From assembly GCA_016930635.1 (NCBI GenBank), contig JAFGGI010000049.1, forward strand, positions 1-44,083: a stretch of DNA of 44,083 nt, in the 5' to 3' direction. Made by a program: the position numbers and the translations under genes. The notes below the pieces were generated by a model. The model searched no databases and was not told the DNA's origin. It worked only from the letters and a program-made list of their open reading frames with translations. Source of the DNA: Sedimentisphaerales bacterium (GTDB taxonomy: Bacteria; Planctomycetota; Phycisphaerae; Sedimentisphaerales; UBA12454). Every line of letters begins with the position of its first letter. The first letter of the stretch is position 1. This document shows, one piece after another, positions 23,987 through 32,663 of the stretch.

Positions 23987-24433
23987 ATGGATAATAACGA
24001 GAAGATAATAACTGTCGCAAGATTTAATGACTACTTGAAAGCCGAAATGGTAAAGACGGCACTCGAATCAGAGGGGATCAAGTGCTTTGTTGGCGGTGAT
24101 AATTTTGTTGCGACTTACGGGTTATATTCCAATGCGGTTGGCGGGGTAGAACTTTGTATCCTGGAATCTGACAAACAAAAAGCCCTGGAAATTCTTCAAG
24201 GTATGGGAGAGGTGGAGAAATCATATTCGCAGAGAAGTTCTGATTTACAGTGTCCAGAATGCAAAAGTACTAATATTTATTGCAAAAACTTTTTTCGCTG
24301 GGCATGTGTAGTTTTGGTATTGTTTTTTTGTCGACCACTTTTAAAGTTACCACCCAAGAAATATATCTGCAGAGACTGCGGGCACAAATGGGAAGATCTG
24401 GATGTAGAACTTCAAAGACCAGCATCTACTTGA
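23987..24433 (+). CDS. DUF2007-type protein with zinc ribbon
   Basis: 148 residues. Residues 1-75 resemble DUF2007 (ARFNDYLKAEMVKTALESEG, then GGVELCILESDKQKALEIL), a small domain proposed, without firm proof, to act in signalling. It is followed by a split zinc ribbon, CPEC near 87 and CRDCGHKW near 131. A hydrophobic stretch (WACVVLVLFFC) sits between the two halves, which is odd for a ribbon and may anchor it to the membrane. No clear ribosome site precedes the ATG. Its end overlaps the DUF2062 gene on the other strand by 22 bases. Confidence 0.75.
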   Translation: MDNNEKIITVARFNDYLKAEMVKTALESEGIKCFVGGDNFVATYGLYSNAVGGVELCILESDKQKALEILQGMGEVEKSYSQRSSDLQCPECKSTNIYCKNFFRWACVVLVLFFCRPLLKLPPKKYICRDCGHKWEDLDVELQRPAST

Positions 24434-24969
24434 GGGGCGATTTTTGCGCGGTGGTTTTTGATGATTTTATAGCAGATGAAGTAAGAAACAACGGCGGTTA
24501 ACAGGCCGAGGATAATACTTCCCAACCATAATTCAATTCCGATATTCTTTGTCAGAGCCCAAATCTCGTGCCAGTAATCTTTAGTGAAAAAACCTGCGGT
24601 GATATTGGCAGGAGCAAAAATGTCATTTAAGCATTCTTCAAGCTGTTCTTTACTCAACCTTGTGCCGGGGGCGAATATACTGAATACTGCCCTGCCGAGG
24701 AAATAACTGGCGTAACAAAAGAAGATATAGGTAAAGACATTCGAAATACAGGTGCTGATAAAGCCTACGACTTTATTTGCCCGCAGGAGTATACTCAGGA
24801 AGGCAACGAGTAGTAAACGTGTGCCGAAGATTGGGGTCCAGGCGACAAATATACCGATTGCGAACCCGAGTGCTATTTTGTGTGGTGAGTCATCAATGTG
24901 GAGAATTCTATATTCGAAAAAACGCAGAAGTTTATGATTTTTCCTCTTTAATGTTATCGGCTCATCCAT
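24412..24969 (-). CDS. DUF2062 family membrane protein
   Basis: 185 residues. The signature DDSPHKIALGFAIGIFVAW near residue 26 and the following helix-rich region (LLRANKVVGFISTCISN) match DUF2062, a family of two-to-three-helix inner membrane proteins often found beside glycosyltransferases. Function is unknown. It starts 16 bases after the Kdo-kinase/GT9 gene and is probably co-transcribed with it. Confidence 0.82.
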   Translation of the reverse strand: MDEPITLKRKNHKLLRFFEYRILHIDDSPHKIALGFAIGIFVAWTPIFGTRLLLVAFLSILLRANKVVGFISTCISNVFTYIFFCYASYFLGRAVFSIFAPGTRLSKEQLEECLNDIFAPANITAGFFTKDYWHEIWALTKNIGIELWLGSIILGLLTAVVSYFICYKIIKNHRAKIAPQVDAGL

Positions 24970-24985
24970 AAGCTTTAGTCAGATT

Positions 24986-26842
24986 TTAATCCAGTTGTTT
25001 ACTGATTTTTTCGAAGACTGTATCGACAGTAACATTTTTTATATCGTGTTCAGGGTTTTTGCTTTCCACTTCATTATTTCTTTTTTCTGCATCAACGGCT
25101 GCGGCCGTTTCGATCCTGCCATAGGGACCTACTCTTAACGGATTTGTCAGGCCGAAGATAAGGACCATCGGTACACCGAGAGCTGCTGCTATGTGGGAAG
25201 GTCCTGTGTCATTTCCAACTACAAATCTTGCTGCGGCAAAGAGAGCTATGAGCTGATCTATGTCTGTCCTGCCGGCGAAGTTGGTTATCGGCGATTTAGA
25301 AAGAGTTTTTAATTTTTCTCCAATTGCCTTTTCAATTTCGAGACCGACAACGATGATACTGCATTTATATTTTTCATATACTTTATCTGCGAGAGCAGCG
25401 AAATTCTCTACGGGCCAGCATTTTGCCTGAACCGTTGCGCTGGGGACAAAAACGGCGAAATTGTCTTTGTCGATCTGGCTTTCAGCGAGCATTTTCTGTA
25501 TCTGGTCTGCTGGTTGCTGTTTGGGCCTGAGGCCGAATTCTATTTGACCTTTTTGGGCCCCTGCTGCACAGGCCATATCAAGGAATTGGTCGACGAGGTG
25601 TATTGACTGGGCAGATTGTGTTATCCTGTCTGTATAAAATATGCCGGTAAGTTCCTGGGTTGGTCTGGTTCCTATTCTTTTTTTACAGCCTGTGAGCCTG
25701 GCAAATAAGGCGCTTCTGAATCTGCCCTGGAAGTCGAAGACAATGTCGTACTTTTCTTTTTTCAACTGTTTGACAAGTTTTTTCAGTTCTGCAAAGGCGG
25801 CTGATTTGCACCACCATTTGCCGAGTTTTCTGCGTTCGAAGATAATTGTTTTATGAATACATTTATGATTTTCAACGAGAGGTGCGTATTCGGGTCTGAC
25901 AAACCAGTCTATCTGTGCGTTGGGAAAACTGCATGCCAGGGCACATACGGTGGGCATTGCCTGGATGATATCGCCGAGGGCACTTGGTTTTATTATGAGA
26001 ATTTTTCTTATGTCATTTAATTTGTAAGAATCGGAAGCTGCAGTCAACAGGCGCATAGCAACGGTTGTACGTTCAATTTTAGCAAAAAGTTTTTTTGCCT
26101 GGTCTTTATCGGTTTCCATTGCGCTGCAGTAATATCGATAGCCCCTGTAAAGGTCGGTGAAATTAACTGTTTTGAAGCGTATGAGAGTCTCGGCAAGTTT
26201 TGCAAGGGTTCGTATGTTATTTTCCTGCTGGCCGGCTGAATTCTGTTTTATGCCGTCGAGATCGATAAGTTTGACCCGGTAAATACCGCTATCCTTATAT
26301 ATAATAAAATTTCCTGCTTTCGGGTCCCTGTGGCGGAAATCGGCCTTATGGAGCCTTGCAACTATTTCGGCGACCTGTCTTATTACAGTTTTTCTTGCCG
26401 AGAAATCAGTAAGGATTTCTTTACTTTTGCCGAACGCTATATCATAGAGGTTCAAGCTGTCGGGGATATATTCGGTTATATAGATATTTTCTTTTTTGTT
26501 CCACAGGGCTGCGACAGGTTCGGCAACTTCAATACCTTTTTGCTTCAGGAGAATAGCAAGATAGAAATTTCTGAGTGATTTAGGTGCCCGCAGCAAATCT
26601 GCAGCTGCTTTGGCGCCTTTGGGCCGGGCAGTTTTTTTTATGACAAATGAGACTTCCCTGCCGCCGGCGGTGACTTTCTTTAACGCTGTAAAATCATCGT
26701 TTTCTGCTTTGAATACTTTATCCAGGTCGCAGGTCAGCTTATCCGGTTCGAAGTTAAAGCTGGACCATTTTTCAACGGCAACACCTTTGAAGAGGCCAGG
26801 CAGTTTTAATTTTTCAATTATTGGTATTGCAGAAGGATTCAT
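24986..26842 (-). CDS. Fusion of a Kdo/heptose-kinase-like domain and a GT9 heptosyltransferase
   Basis: 618 residues from ATG 26842 (a GTG two codons upstream is the alternative). Residues about 40-245 form a lipopolysaccharide-kinase-like (WaaP/KdkA) domain with catalytic loop HRDPKAGN (His171, Asp173, Asn178) and metal-binding LIDLDG (Asp194). From about 282 a GT9 domain begins, KILIIKPSALGDIIQAMP, and ends with the donor-binding motif NDTGPSHIAAALG near 545. GT9 enzymes add ADP-heptose to the LPS core; the kinase domain would phosphorylate Kdo or heptose. One polypeptide thus appears to join two inner-core steps. The domains are clear; their substrates are inferred. Confidence 0.85.
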   Translation of the reverse strand: MNPSAIPIIEKLKLPGLFKGVAVEKWSSFNFEPDKLTCDLDKVFKAENDDFTALKKVTAGGREVSFVIKKTARPKGAKAAADLLRAPKSLRNFYLAILLKQKGIEVAEPVAALWNKKENIYITEYIPDSLNLYDIAFGKSKEILTDFSARKTVIRQVAEIVARLHKADFRHRDPKAGNFIIYKDSGIYRVKLIDLDGIKQNSAGQQENNIRTLAKLAETLIRFKTVNFTDLYRGYRYYCSAMETDKDQAKKLFAKIERTTVAMRLLTAASDSYKLNDIRKILIIKPSALGDIIQAMPTVCALACSFPNAQIDWFVRPEYAPLVENHKCIHKTIIFERRKLGKWWCKSAAFAELKKLVKQLKKEKYDIVFDFQGRFRSALFARLTGCKKRIGTRPTQELTGIFYTDRITQSAQSIHLVDQFLDMACAAGAQKGQIEFGLRPKQQPADQIQKMLAESQIDKDNFAVFVPSATVQAKCWPVENFAALADKVYEKYKCSIIVVGLEIEKAIGEKLKTLSKSPITNFAGRTDIDQLIALFAAARFVVGNDTGPSHIAAALGVPMVLIFGLTNPLRVGPYGRIETAAAVDAEKRNNEVESKNPEHDIKNVTVDTVFEKISKQLD

Positions 26843-26925
26843 AAGCACATTATTTTAATCGAATATCGATTATTATCAAATGTCTTTTGTCTTTATTTTT
26901 ATTGGTAATATGTTAAAATTCCAGT

Positions 26926-27375
26926 ATGGCTAAAGAACGAAAATATGTTTATAACTGGCCCAGGCCGATGGTTACAGTTGATGCTGTGGTTTTTAATATC
27001 AGCGGTGATAAACCTGTGATACTGCTTATAAAACGTGGTAACAAGCCTTTTAAAGGTCAGTGGGCCTTTCCGGGCGGGTTTGTAGAGATGGACGAGGAGC
27101 TGGAAGATGCGGTGGTAAGAGAGCTTGAGGAAGAAACGGGGCTTGTCGGGGTTGAACTTAAACAGTTACACACTTTCGGCAAGTGCGGCAGAGACCCTCG
27201 CGGAAGAAATATAACTATCGTATTCATCGGGACAACAAAAAACAGCGAAATCAAAGGCGGAGATGACGCGGCAGAAGCCCGCTGGTTCGATATAGATGAT
27301 CTGCCTAAAATGGGGTTCGACCATAATGAAGTGGCCGCTATGGCAATAGAAAAACTTGAGGAAATGATGAAATAA
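26926..27375 (+). CDS. Nudix hydrolase
   Basis: 149 residues. The complete Nudix box runs from GGFVEMDEE (near residue 49) through AVVRELEEETGL, matching GX5EX7REUXEEXGU. The entry strand MVTVDAVVFNIS and the loop LIKRGNKPFKGQWAFPGG resemble ADP-ribose pyrophosphatases, so hydrolysis of a nucleoside diphosphate derivative is expected. It reads divergently from the Kdo-kinase/GT9 gene. Confidence 0.92.
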   Translation: MAKERKYVYNWPRPMVTVDAVVFNISGDKPVILLIKRGNKPFKGQWAFPGGFVEMDEELEDAVVRELEEETGLVGVELKQLHTFGKCGRDPRGRNITIVFIGTTKNSEIKGGDDAAEARWFDIDDLPKMGFDHNEVAAMAIEKLEEMMK

Positions 27376-27436
27376 AATCGGCTCTCTTCGAACAAAACTG
27401 AGAAATATCGAGTATTAATAATAAGAGGGCTAAATT

Positions 27437-27892
27437 ATGAAAAAATGGATATTTTTCATTGTACTGGTTTTTCCCACAATAGTATTTGCTAATCCAGTTA
27501 TAATTTTTCCAAGCAGCGATCTTAGAATAGTTATTGTTATTGCTATAGCGTTTATGCTCGAGGCTATGGTAACAACCATAATTTTATTCTTCTGTGATAT
27601 GGAAGTATTTCCAACACTTGTTGCTCTGCTCATAGGAAATGCAGGAATATATATTGCAATATTTTTACCAATTCTTAGAGTAATCCAGAGCCTGGTGATT
27701 GCTGAATCAATTATATTTGTAGTAGATGGTATTTATATAAAAATGATAAGCTGGATCGATGCTTTACAAATGCCGGATTTCAAGAGACTGTCGTGGAGAG
27801 CAGCGTTTATAAGCGCAGCAATAGGCAATGCGTTGTCTTATTATGTTGGGCATATAATTGCCAATAGTTCTCGATTTTCGTCAGTTTATTAG
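27437..27892 (+). CDS. Multi-pass membrane protein, unrecognised
   Basis: 151 residues: a signal-like N-terminus ending in VFANP, then three or four membrane segments rich in Ile. I know no family. AGAGGG lies upstream of the ATG. It is 61 bases after the Nudix gene and may be read with it. The 3' end overlaps the alr stop region by four bases. Confidence 0.6.
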   Translation: MKKWIFFIVLVFPTIVFANPVIIFPSSDLRIVIVIAIAFMLEAMVTTIILFFCDMEVFPTLVALLIGNAGIYIAIFLPILRVIQSLVIAESIIFVVDGIYIKMISWIDALQMPDFKRLSWRAAFISAAIGNALSYYVGHIIANSSRFSSVY

Positions 27893-29037
27893 CTAATAAT
27901 TCTTCGTGCTTTTGGAGGGAGCGATGCGAGGACTTCGTGGCAGATCGTATCGGCTAATTCAGCTAATTTATAAACACTGCATTGACTGTCAGGGTCGTTA
28001 TCAATCACCGTTACAGACTGACCTGTTTTTACATCATCAATATCAGTTACATCGAGTATGGTTTTGTCCATGCTGACCCTGCCGATGACCGGCGCAAAGG
28101 CATCGGCAATCCTCATTACCGCCCTGTTCGAATACAGACGCCAATAATTATCCGCATAACCGACGGGAACTATGGCTGCGGTTGTATCACGCTGGGCGGT
28201 AAATGTTCTGCCGTAGCCTACGGTCTGACCTTTTTTGTAGTGATTAAGCTGGACGATGGGGACTTCGAATTTAGTTACAGGTTTTAGTTCTATATCAAGT
28301 GAATCGGGGCATTGGGACCAGCCGAAAAGTGCCAGGCCGCAGCGCACCATATCAAAATGAGCCTGGGGCATATTGAGCATTGCGGCACTGTTGGCGGCGT
28401 GGATAATAATATCTTTACAGGCAAGCAGCGACTGAGTGGAAAGAAACTTTTTGAATGTTTCCAGCTGCTGCTGGGCGAAAGACATACTTTTTTCTGCTGC
28501 TGTTGAAAAATGAGTGTATATTCCAGCCAGTCTGATATTATCGAATTTTCGTATCTTTTTGATCAAATCGGCGGCTATTTCGGCATCTACGCCGCATCGC
28601 CCCATTCCGGTCTCAACTTTTATATGAACATTTAACACATTATCTGATGACTGGAGGGCGTCATGGGCGAATTGGAGTGTTTCGGCATCAACTATGGCGC
28701 AATGGAAACCTTTTTCTGCACAAACTTGCACTGCCCGGGGGCTGCAAGCAGTGTGTAAAGGTTCGAGTATCAGGATTTTCGACTGCTCGACAAGACAAGC
28801 GATAAAATCTGCCTCACGGATATTAGCTACAGCAAAGAAATCGACCCTTCCTTTTTTGAGTATGCTGACAATTTCCCTTATTCCGTGGCCGTAGCCGTCG
28901 GCTTTGACGACCGCACAGAATTTTGTTTCAGGTTTGCATATACTCCTGAGAGCTTTGAGATTGTCCAGCATATTCTGCGAGGAGATATAAACTTTCTGGT
29001 CTTCTCTTATGAACTGAGTGTTTGTTTCAAACTGCAT
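27889..29037 (-). CDS. alr: Alanine racemase
   Basis: 382 residues. Makes D-alanine for peptidoglycan. The PLP lysine is Lys45 in AVVKADGYGHG; the second catalytic base is Tyr275 in GYGRTF; RVSMDKTILDVTDI is a further family block. It is the last gene of a minus-strand run with a GT2, a GT-C-like membrane protein and an aminotransferase; the GT2 stop lies two bases before its start. Its presence in an envelope-glycan context fits cell-wall synthesis. Confidence 0.96.
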   Translation of the reverse strand: MQFETNTQFIREDQKVYISSQNMLDNLKALRSICKPETKFCAVVKADGYGHGIREIVSILKKGRVDFFAVANIREADFIACLVEQSKILILEPLHTACSPRAVQVCAEKGFHCAIVDAETLQFAHDALQSSDNVLNVHIKVETGMGRCGVDAEIAADLIKKIRKFDNIRLAGIYTHFSTAAEKSMSFAQQQLETFKKFLSTQSLLACKDIIIHAANSAAMLNMPQAHFDMVRCGLALFGWSQCPDSLDIELKPVTKFEVPIVQLNHYKKGQTVGYGRTFTAQRDTTAAIVPVGYADNYWRLYSNRAVMRIADAFAPVIGRVSMDKTILDVTDIDDVKTGQSVTVIDNDPDSQCSVYKLAELADTICHEVLASLPPKARRIIS

Positions 29038-29039
29038 AA

Positions 29040-29750
29040 TTATTTATCGTTCTTAATCTGTCTGTATAGTACAAACAATTCTTTAAATGCCCGCAGTATA
29101 ACGCTTAATTTTGCACCGGTCTGCTGCCCTGCCGTCCGCGGATAATGATGAACACCTACCTGAAATATTTTATAGCCTTTACGTGTTGCTCTTGCCAGTA
29201 TTTCTGTGTCGATCAAGGCGCCAGAGCTTTGAAGTTTTATATCATCGAAGATTTTTCGCTTATAAAGTTTGAAGGCGCAATCCACATCTTTTATTTTCAT
29301 TCTGAACAGCAGTCGGCCAAGCGTCGTCCAGCCAAAGGCGTTGAGCTTTCTTATGAAACTGTCCTGTCTTTTTATGCGGTAACAGCTTACGATATCATAA
29401 TCGGCCATATATTTAAAGAGCTGGGGTAATTCTCTGATGTCGAATTGTCCGTCGCCGTCCGTGTAAAAGACATATTCTTTCGATGCGGCGGCGAATCCGC
29501 TTTGCAGCGCGGCGCCATAACCTTTATTTGTACCGTGATGTACGACTTTTATGCGATCATTTTTTGTTGCGATATTATCTGCGATTTGAGCGGTATCGTC
29601 TTTGCTGCCATCGTTAACAATAATAAGCTCAAAATCTATTGATAAGGGTGATAAACAGTCGAGAGCTGACTGTACAGTCTTTTCCACGTTATCCTGTTCA
29701 TTATAACACGGAAAGAAAACGGATAATGATGTAACAGGGCCTGTATCCAT
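29040..29750 (-). CDS. GT2 glycosyltransferase, dolichyl-phosphate mannose synthase-like
   Basis: 236 residues. N-terminal SLSVFFPCYNEQDNVEKTV and IIVNDGSKDDT are the nucleotide-sugar-binding part; the DxD-type motif is YTDGDGQFD near 96. No membrane helices at the C-terminus, so it is the short cytoplasmic type that loads a sugar on a polyprenyl phosphate. The neighbouring 965-residue multi-pass protein could use the product, as GT-C enzymes do; that link is by position. Confidence 0.88.
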   Translation of the reverse strand: MDTGPVTSLSVFFPCYNEQDNVEKTVQSALDCLSPLSIDFELIIVNDGSKDDTAQIADNIATKNDRIKVVHHGTNKGYGAALQSGFAAASKEYVFYTDGDGQFDIRELPQLFKYMADYDIVSCYRIKRQDSFIRKLNAFGWTTLGRLLFRMKIKDVDCAFKLYKRKIFDDIKLQSSGALIDTEILARATRKGYKIFQVGVHHYPRTAGQQTGAKLSVILRAFKELFVLYRQIKNDK

Positions 29751-29765
29751 AGAAGCCTTTGAAAA

Positions 29766-32663
29766 TTACCATCGCGTTGTTTCATTAATTTTCAGCTGTT
29801 CATTATTAGATTCTTCTAAATAATTGTTATATTTCTTTACTAAAGCAGCATTTGTGCGGTTTGCCTTTATAAGGTAGTCAGCTACAATCGTTGACACTAT
29901 TATTCTATGACGATATCCGTCCTTTTTCATATAGTCCTGCTGATTTTCGAGAAAATCATCAAAGTATTGAGTAAAGATATCTTTGAGCAGGTCCGCCAAT
30001 TGCGGGTATCTTCTGACGGTACGAACCAGCTCCAGCGCAGCGACTTGAGACGGCTGTATCGCAAGAGCCTGCACAAGAAGCTCAAAACCTTTTGTAGCCT
30101 CTGATTCATCCTGCAGCCTTAATACATTATATCCGAGAGTCAATCTTTTCGAATGCTCATCAGGAAACTTTGTTTGTCCTTGGAAGACGCCTATATATAA
30201 TTCTCTTCCCTGCTGCTTTCTTACATCAACATATATCCGCTGCATATCTGTTGATAATACTGTTCTCCAGTTTACATTAGTGTCAAGTGATTTGACAAAT
30301 TCCTTGTTGAACTCTGCGGCAGGCATAATGATTACATCAATATCTTCGTTCTGAAGAGCCTGGCTGATCCATTCGCCCGCATCTATATAGTCGGAAGAAG
30401 TGAACATTCTGCCTTCTCGTTTTACCGTTCTTGCGACATCTCCGCCGCTCATTATATACATCCAGTGCCGGTAAGCTTCTGTGTTATAGGCAGCCTGAGC
30501 CCTGCCGTCCATAAAAAGCTGCAGAGGTGTTTTACCGGTATTGGGGTCAGGAAACTGGCCATAGGCAAGGAAGCCGCCTTCGGTCCAGTAATTAAAGACC
30601 TTTCCTTTAATATTGTTATCTCTGAGAAACTGACATGCCCTGAACGGCTTTGCATAAGAGGCCGTCATACGCATAAATTCACTTGTCAGATATGGACTAT
30701 CCGGCCAGGGATCGAGATAAACTTCTTTGTACTGTTTACCCCATCTGCCTGTAAAATACAGCGCCGCCAGAGCCGCCATCACGATAAGGCCCTGCTGTAG
30801 AGACTGAGGCATAACAATTGGCCCGGAGGTTCCCTGCTGCTTACGTGACATAATGAGCATTTTAGCGCCGAGGTCGACAATCACTATCGTCATAATCAGA
30901 CAAGTCGTAATTACAGCAATTTGCATAGATGTTAATATAATAATTTTGTAAACAGCCAGTTGAATAATACTGATAGTCATAATTACAGCTGTAATTACAG
31001 CAATTGGTATAAACCTGCGGGAGTCAACCATCATTTTAATACCGCTGTCAAGAAACATTGCTATAAGCGGACAGGCCGCTATAGCGGCAATCGGTATAAA
31101 TCTTCTCGAGCCTATAGCCATATAAATAGTAAGGGCAGCAATCACTATCATCGGCAAATCTATCTTCGGTTTTTCATACTGAGAGATATCCTCCTGAGCG
31201 GGGGCTTTTTTAGCTTGTTTCGTGTAGGCACCTGACGGTTTGAGTATAAGACAGATAAACCAGAAAATGACCAATATCCAGCCGAGGATATACATAATCA
31301 GGAAAGGTATTTCATCTCCAACCGGATTTGCCCATTCAAAGGCGGGATGCCACTCATTAACTGTTTTCCACAGTTTGGCATCTTCACTTACACTAACAAC
31401 AAATGTATGCGTCAGGTTTGTCAGTCTAAAGGGGTTGGCAATAATCATAACTATAAACGCAGTAATTGCCGCGGCAACGGTATGAATCCATCCTCTCAAA
31501 CTTATCGTTTTGAGCCTGGTTTTAAGCGTCTCCAGAAGTACTGCTACGATTACAAAACCCATAAAGACAATGAAGAAAGAACTTCTTGCATCAGTTACAA
31601 AGGTATTGAAAAACGGCTGTCTCATCATCATTCTCATACCTTCCGGATAGAACGCGATCAAAGCCGTAAAAAAAACAATGAGTGTGCCAAATATATGATA
31701 CAGGCGGGCCATAGCTTCTTTTACATTTTTCACAGCCACAAGAACAATATTTACCCCAACCATAACAGAAGCAAAGAGTATCAGTCCTGATGACGAAAAT
31801 TCTATATTCCTGAGATATATATGCGAGCGGAACTTAACGGCAAGAGCGATTATCAGCAGCCAGCCGGCAGAATAATACACACACATTGCAGTTTTTTTCG
31901 GCAGTAATGTTACCAGATGCAATCCGATAAACGGGACAAGTACGATAAACATGTAAACATACCCGCCATGCAGGTTGCACCATAAAGCTGTAACAGGCAC
32001 AATCAGCCAGATGTAGAGATAATTTTTATAAACAGTCAGAACGAATATAAGCAGCAGAATGGCAGTCAGCATATTCGAGAAGCCGGCCGGTCTGACATCT
32101 AAAAAAGTTCTGCTGATATAAAGTGCAAAGCATGAAAAGACCGCTGAAAGTGCTGGATTTACTCCTAATATTCTGCCCGTGTAATAAACTGCTATTATCG
32201 TAGCGATATACAGCACATATTTCCAGTAAACCAGACTGTTATAACTTATATTCTGTCCTTCGATAGGCTTATCATATGTTTCGGCATCAGCAAAAGGTGA
32301 TTCGTGCGTCAGCCAGTAGAAAAAGACATGTGTCAGCCAGTTCTGATTTACCCATCCGGTCGGATGCCAGAATTTGACCGTATCGATTCCGACTTTTTCA
32401 GTAATCCATTGCGCCCATGCGGGCCAGGTCTGGACCTCTTCTTCGGTCGGTCCTGGTTTGTGTGAATTGAAGCTGAAAGGCTCAACAGTATCGACACCGT
32501 GATTTAGAAAGTGTCTTCCGCAGGCCATTGCCACCCACGTATCACCAGCTCCGACCATATGCGTCGAGGCGTGGAGAGCAAAAAGAATCATTGCCCACCA
32601 GAAAATGAGCATCGCCCATCCGCTGAGAGCGGGCTTATTCTTTGTCATCAGCTCTTGAGCCAT
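29766..32663 (-). CDS. Large multi-pass membrane protein, GT-C glycosyltransferase-like
   Basis: 965 residues: about fourteen membrane segments (residues 15-660) and a soluble C-terminal domain of about 300 residues. The first loop has HMVGAGDTWVAMACGRHFLN and then NQNWLTHVFFYWLTH, the arrangement of GT-C enzymes, but I do not recognise a named family. The C-terminal part has VFNYWTEGGFLAYGQFPD, reminiscent of the post-membrane loops of such enzymes. A start at 32648 (ATG overlapping the previous stop as TGATG) is an alternative to 32663. It lies between an aminotransferase and a GT2. Likely role: moving a lipid-linked sugar to an envelope acceptor; unproven. Confidence 0.65.
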   Translation of the reverse strand: MAQELMTKNKPALSGWAMLIFWWAMILFALHASTHMVGAGDTWVAMACGRHFLNHGVDTVEPFSFNSHKPGPTEEEVQTWPAWAQWITEKVGIDTVKFWHPTGWVNQNWLTHVFFYWLTHESPFADAETYDKPIEGQNISYNSLVYWKYVLYIATIIAVYYTGRILGVNPALSAVFSCFALYISRTFLDVRPAGFSNMLTAILLLIFVLTVYKNYLYIWLIVPVTALWCNLHGGYVYMFIVLVPFIGLHLVTLLPKKTAMCVYYSAGWLLIIALAVKFRSHIYLRNIEFSSSGLILFASVMVGVNIVLVAVKNVKEAMARLYHIFGTLIVFFTALIAFYPEGMRMMMRQPFFNTFVTDARSSFFIVFMGFVIVAVLLETLKTRLKTISLRGWIHTVAAAITAFIVMIIANPFRLTNLTHTFVVSVSEDAKLWKTVNEWHPAFEWANPVGDEIPFLIMYILGWILVIFWFICLILKPSGAYTKQAKKAPAQEDISQYEKPKIDLPMIVIAALTIYMAIGSRRFIPIAAIAACPLIAMFLDSGIKMMVDSRRFIPIAVITAVIMTISIIQLAVYKIIILTSMQIAVITTCLIMTIVIVDLGAKMLIMSRKQQGTSGPIVMPQSLQQGLIVMAALAALYFTGRWGKQYKEVYLDPWPDSPYLTSEFMRMTASYAKPFRACQFLRDNNIKGKVFNYWTEGGFLAYGQFPDPNTGKTPLQLFMDGRAQAAYNTEAYRHWMYIMSGGDVARTVKREGRMFTSSDYIDAGEWISQALQNEDIDVIIMPAAEFNKEFVKSLDTNVNWRTVLSTDMQRIYVDVRKQQGRELYIGVFQGQTKFPDEHSKRLTLGYNVLRLQDESEATKGFELLVQALAIQPSQVAALELVRTVRRYPQLADLLKDIFTQYFDDFLENQQDYMKKDGYRHRIIVSTIVADYLIKANRTNAALVKKYNNYLEESNNEQLKINETTRW

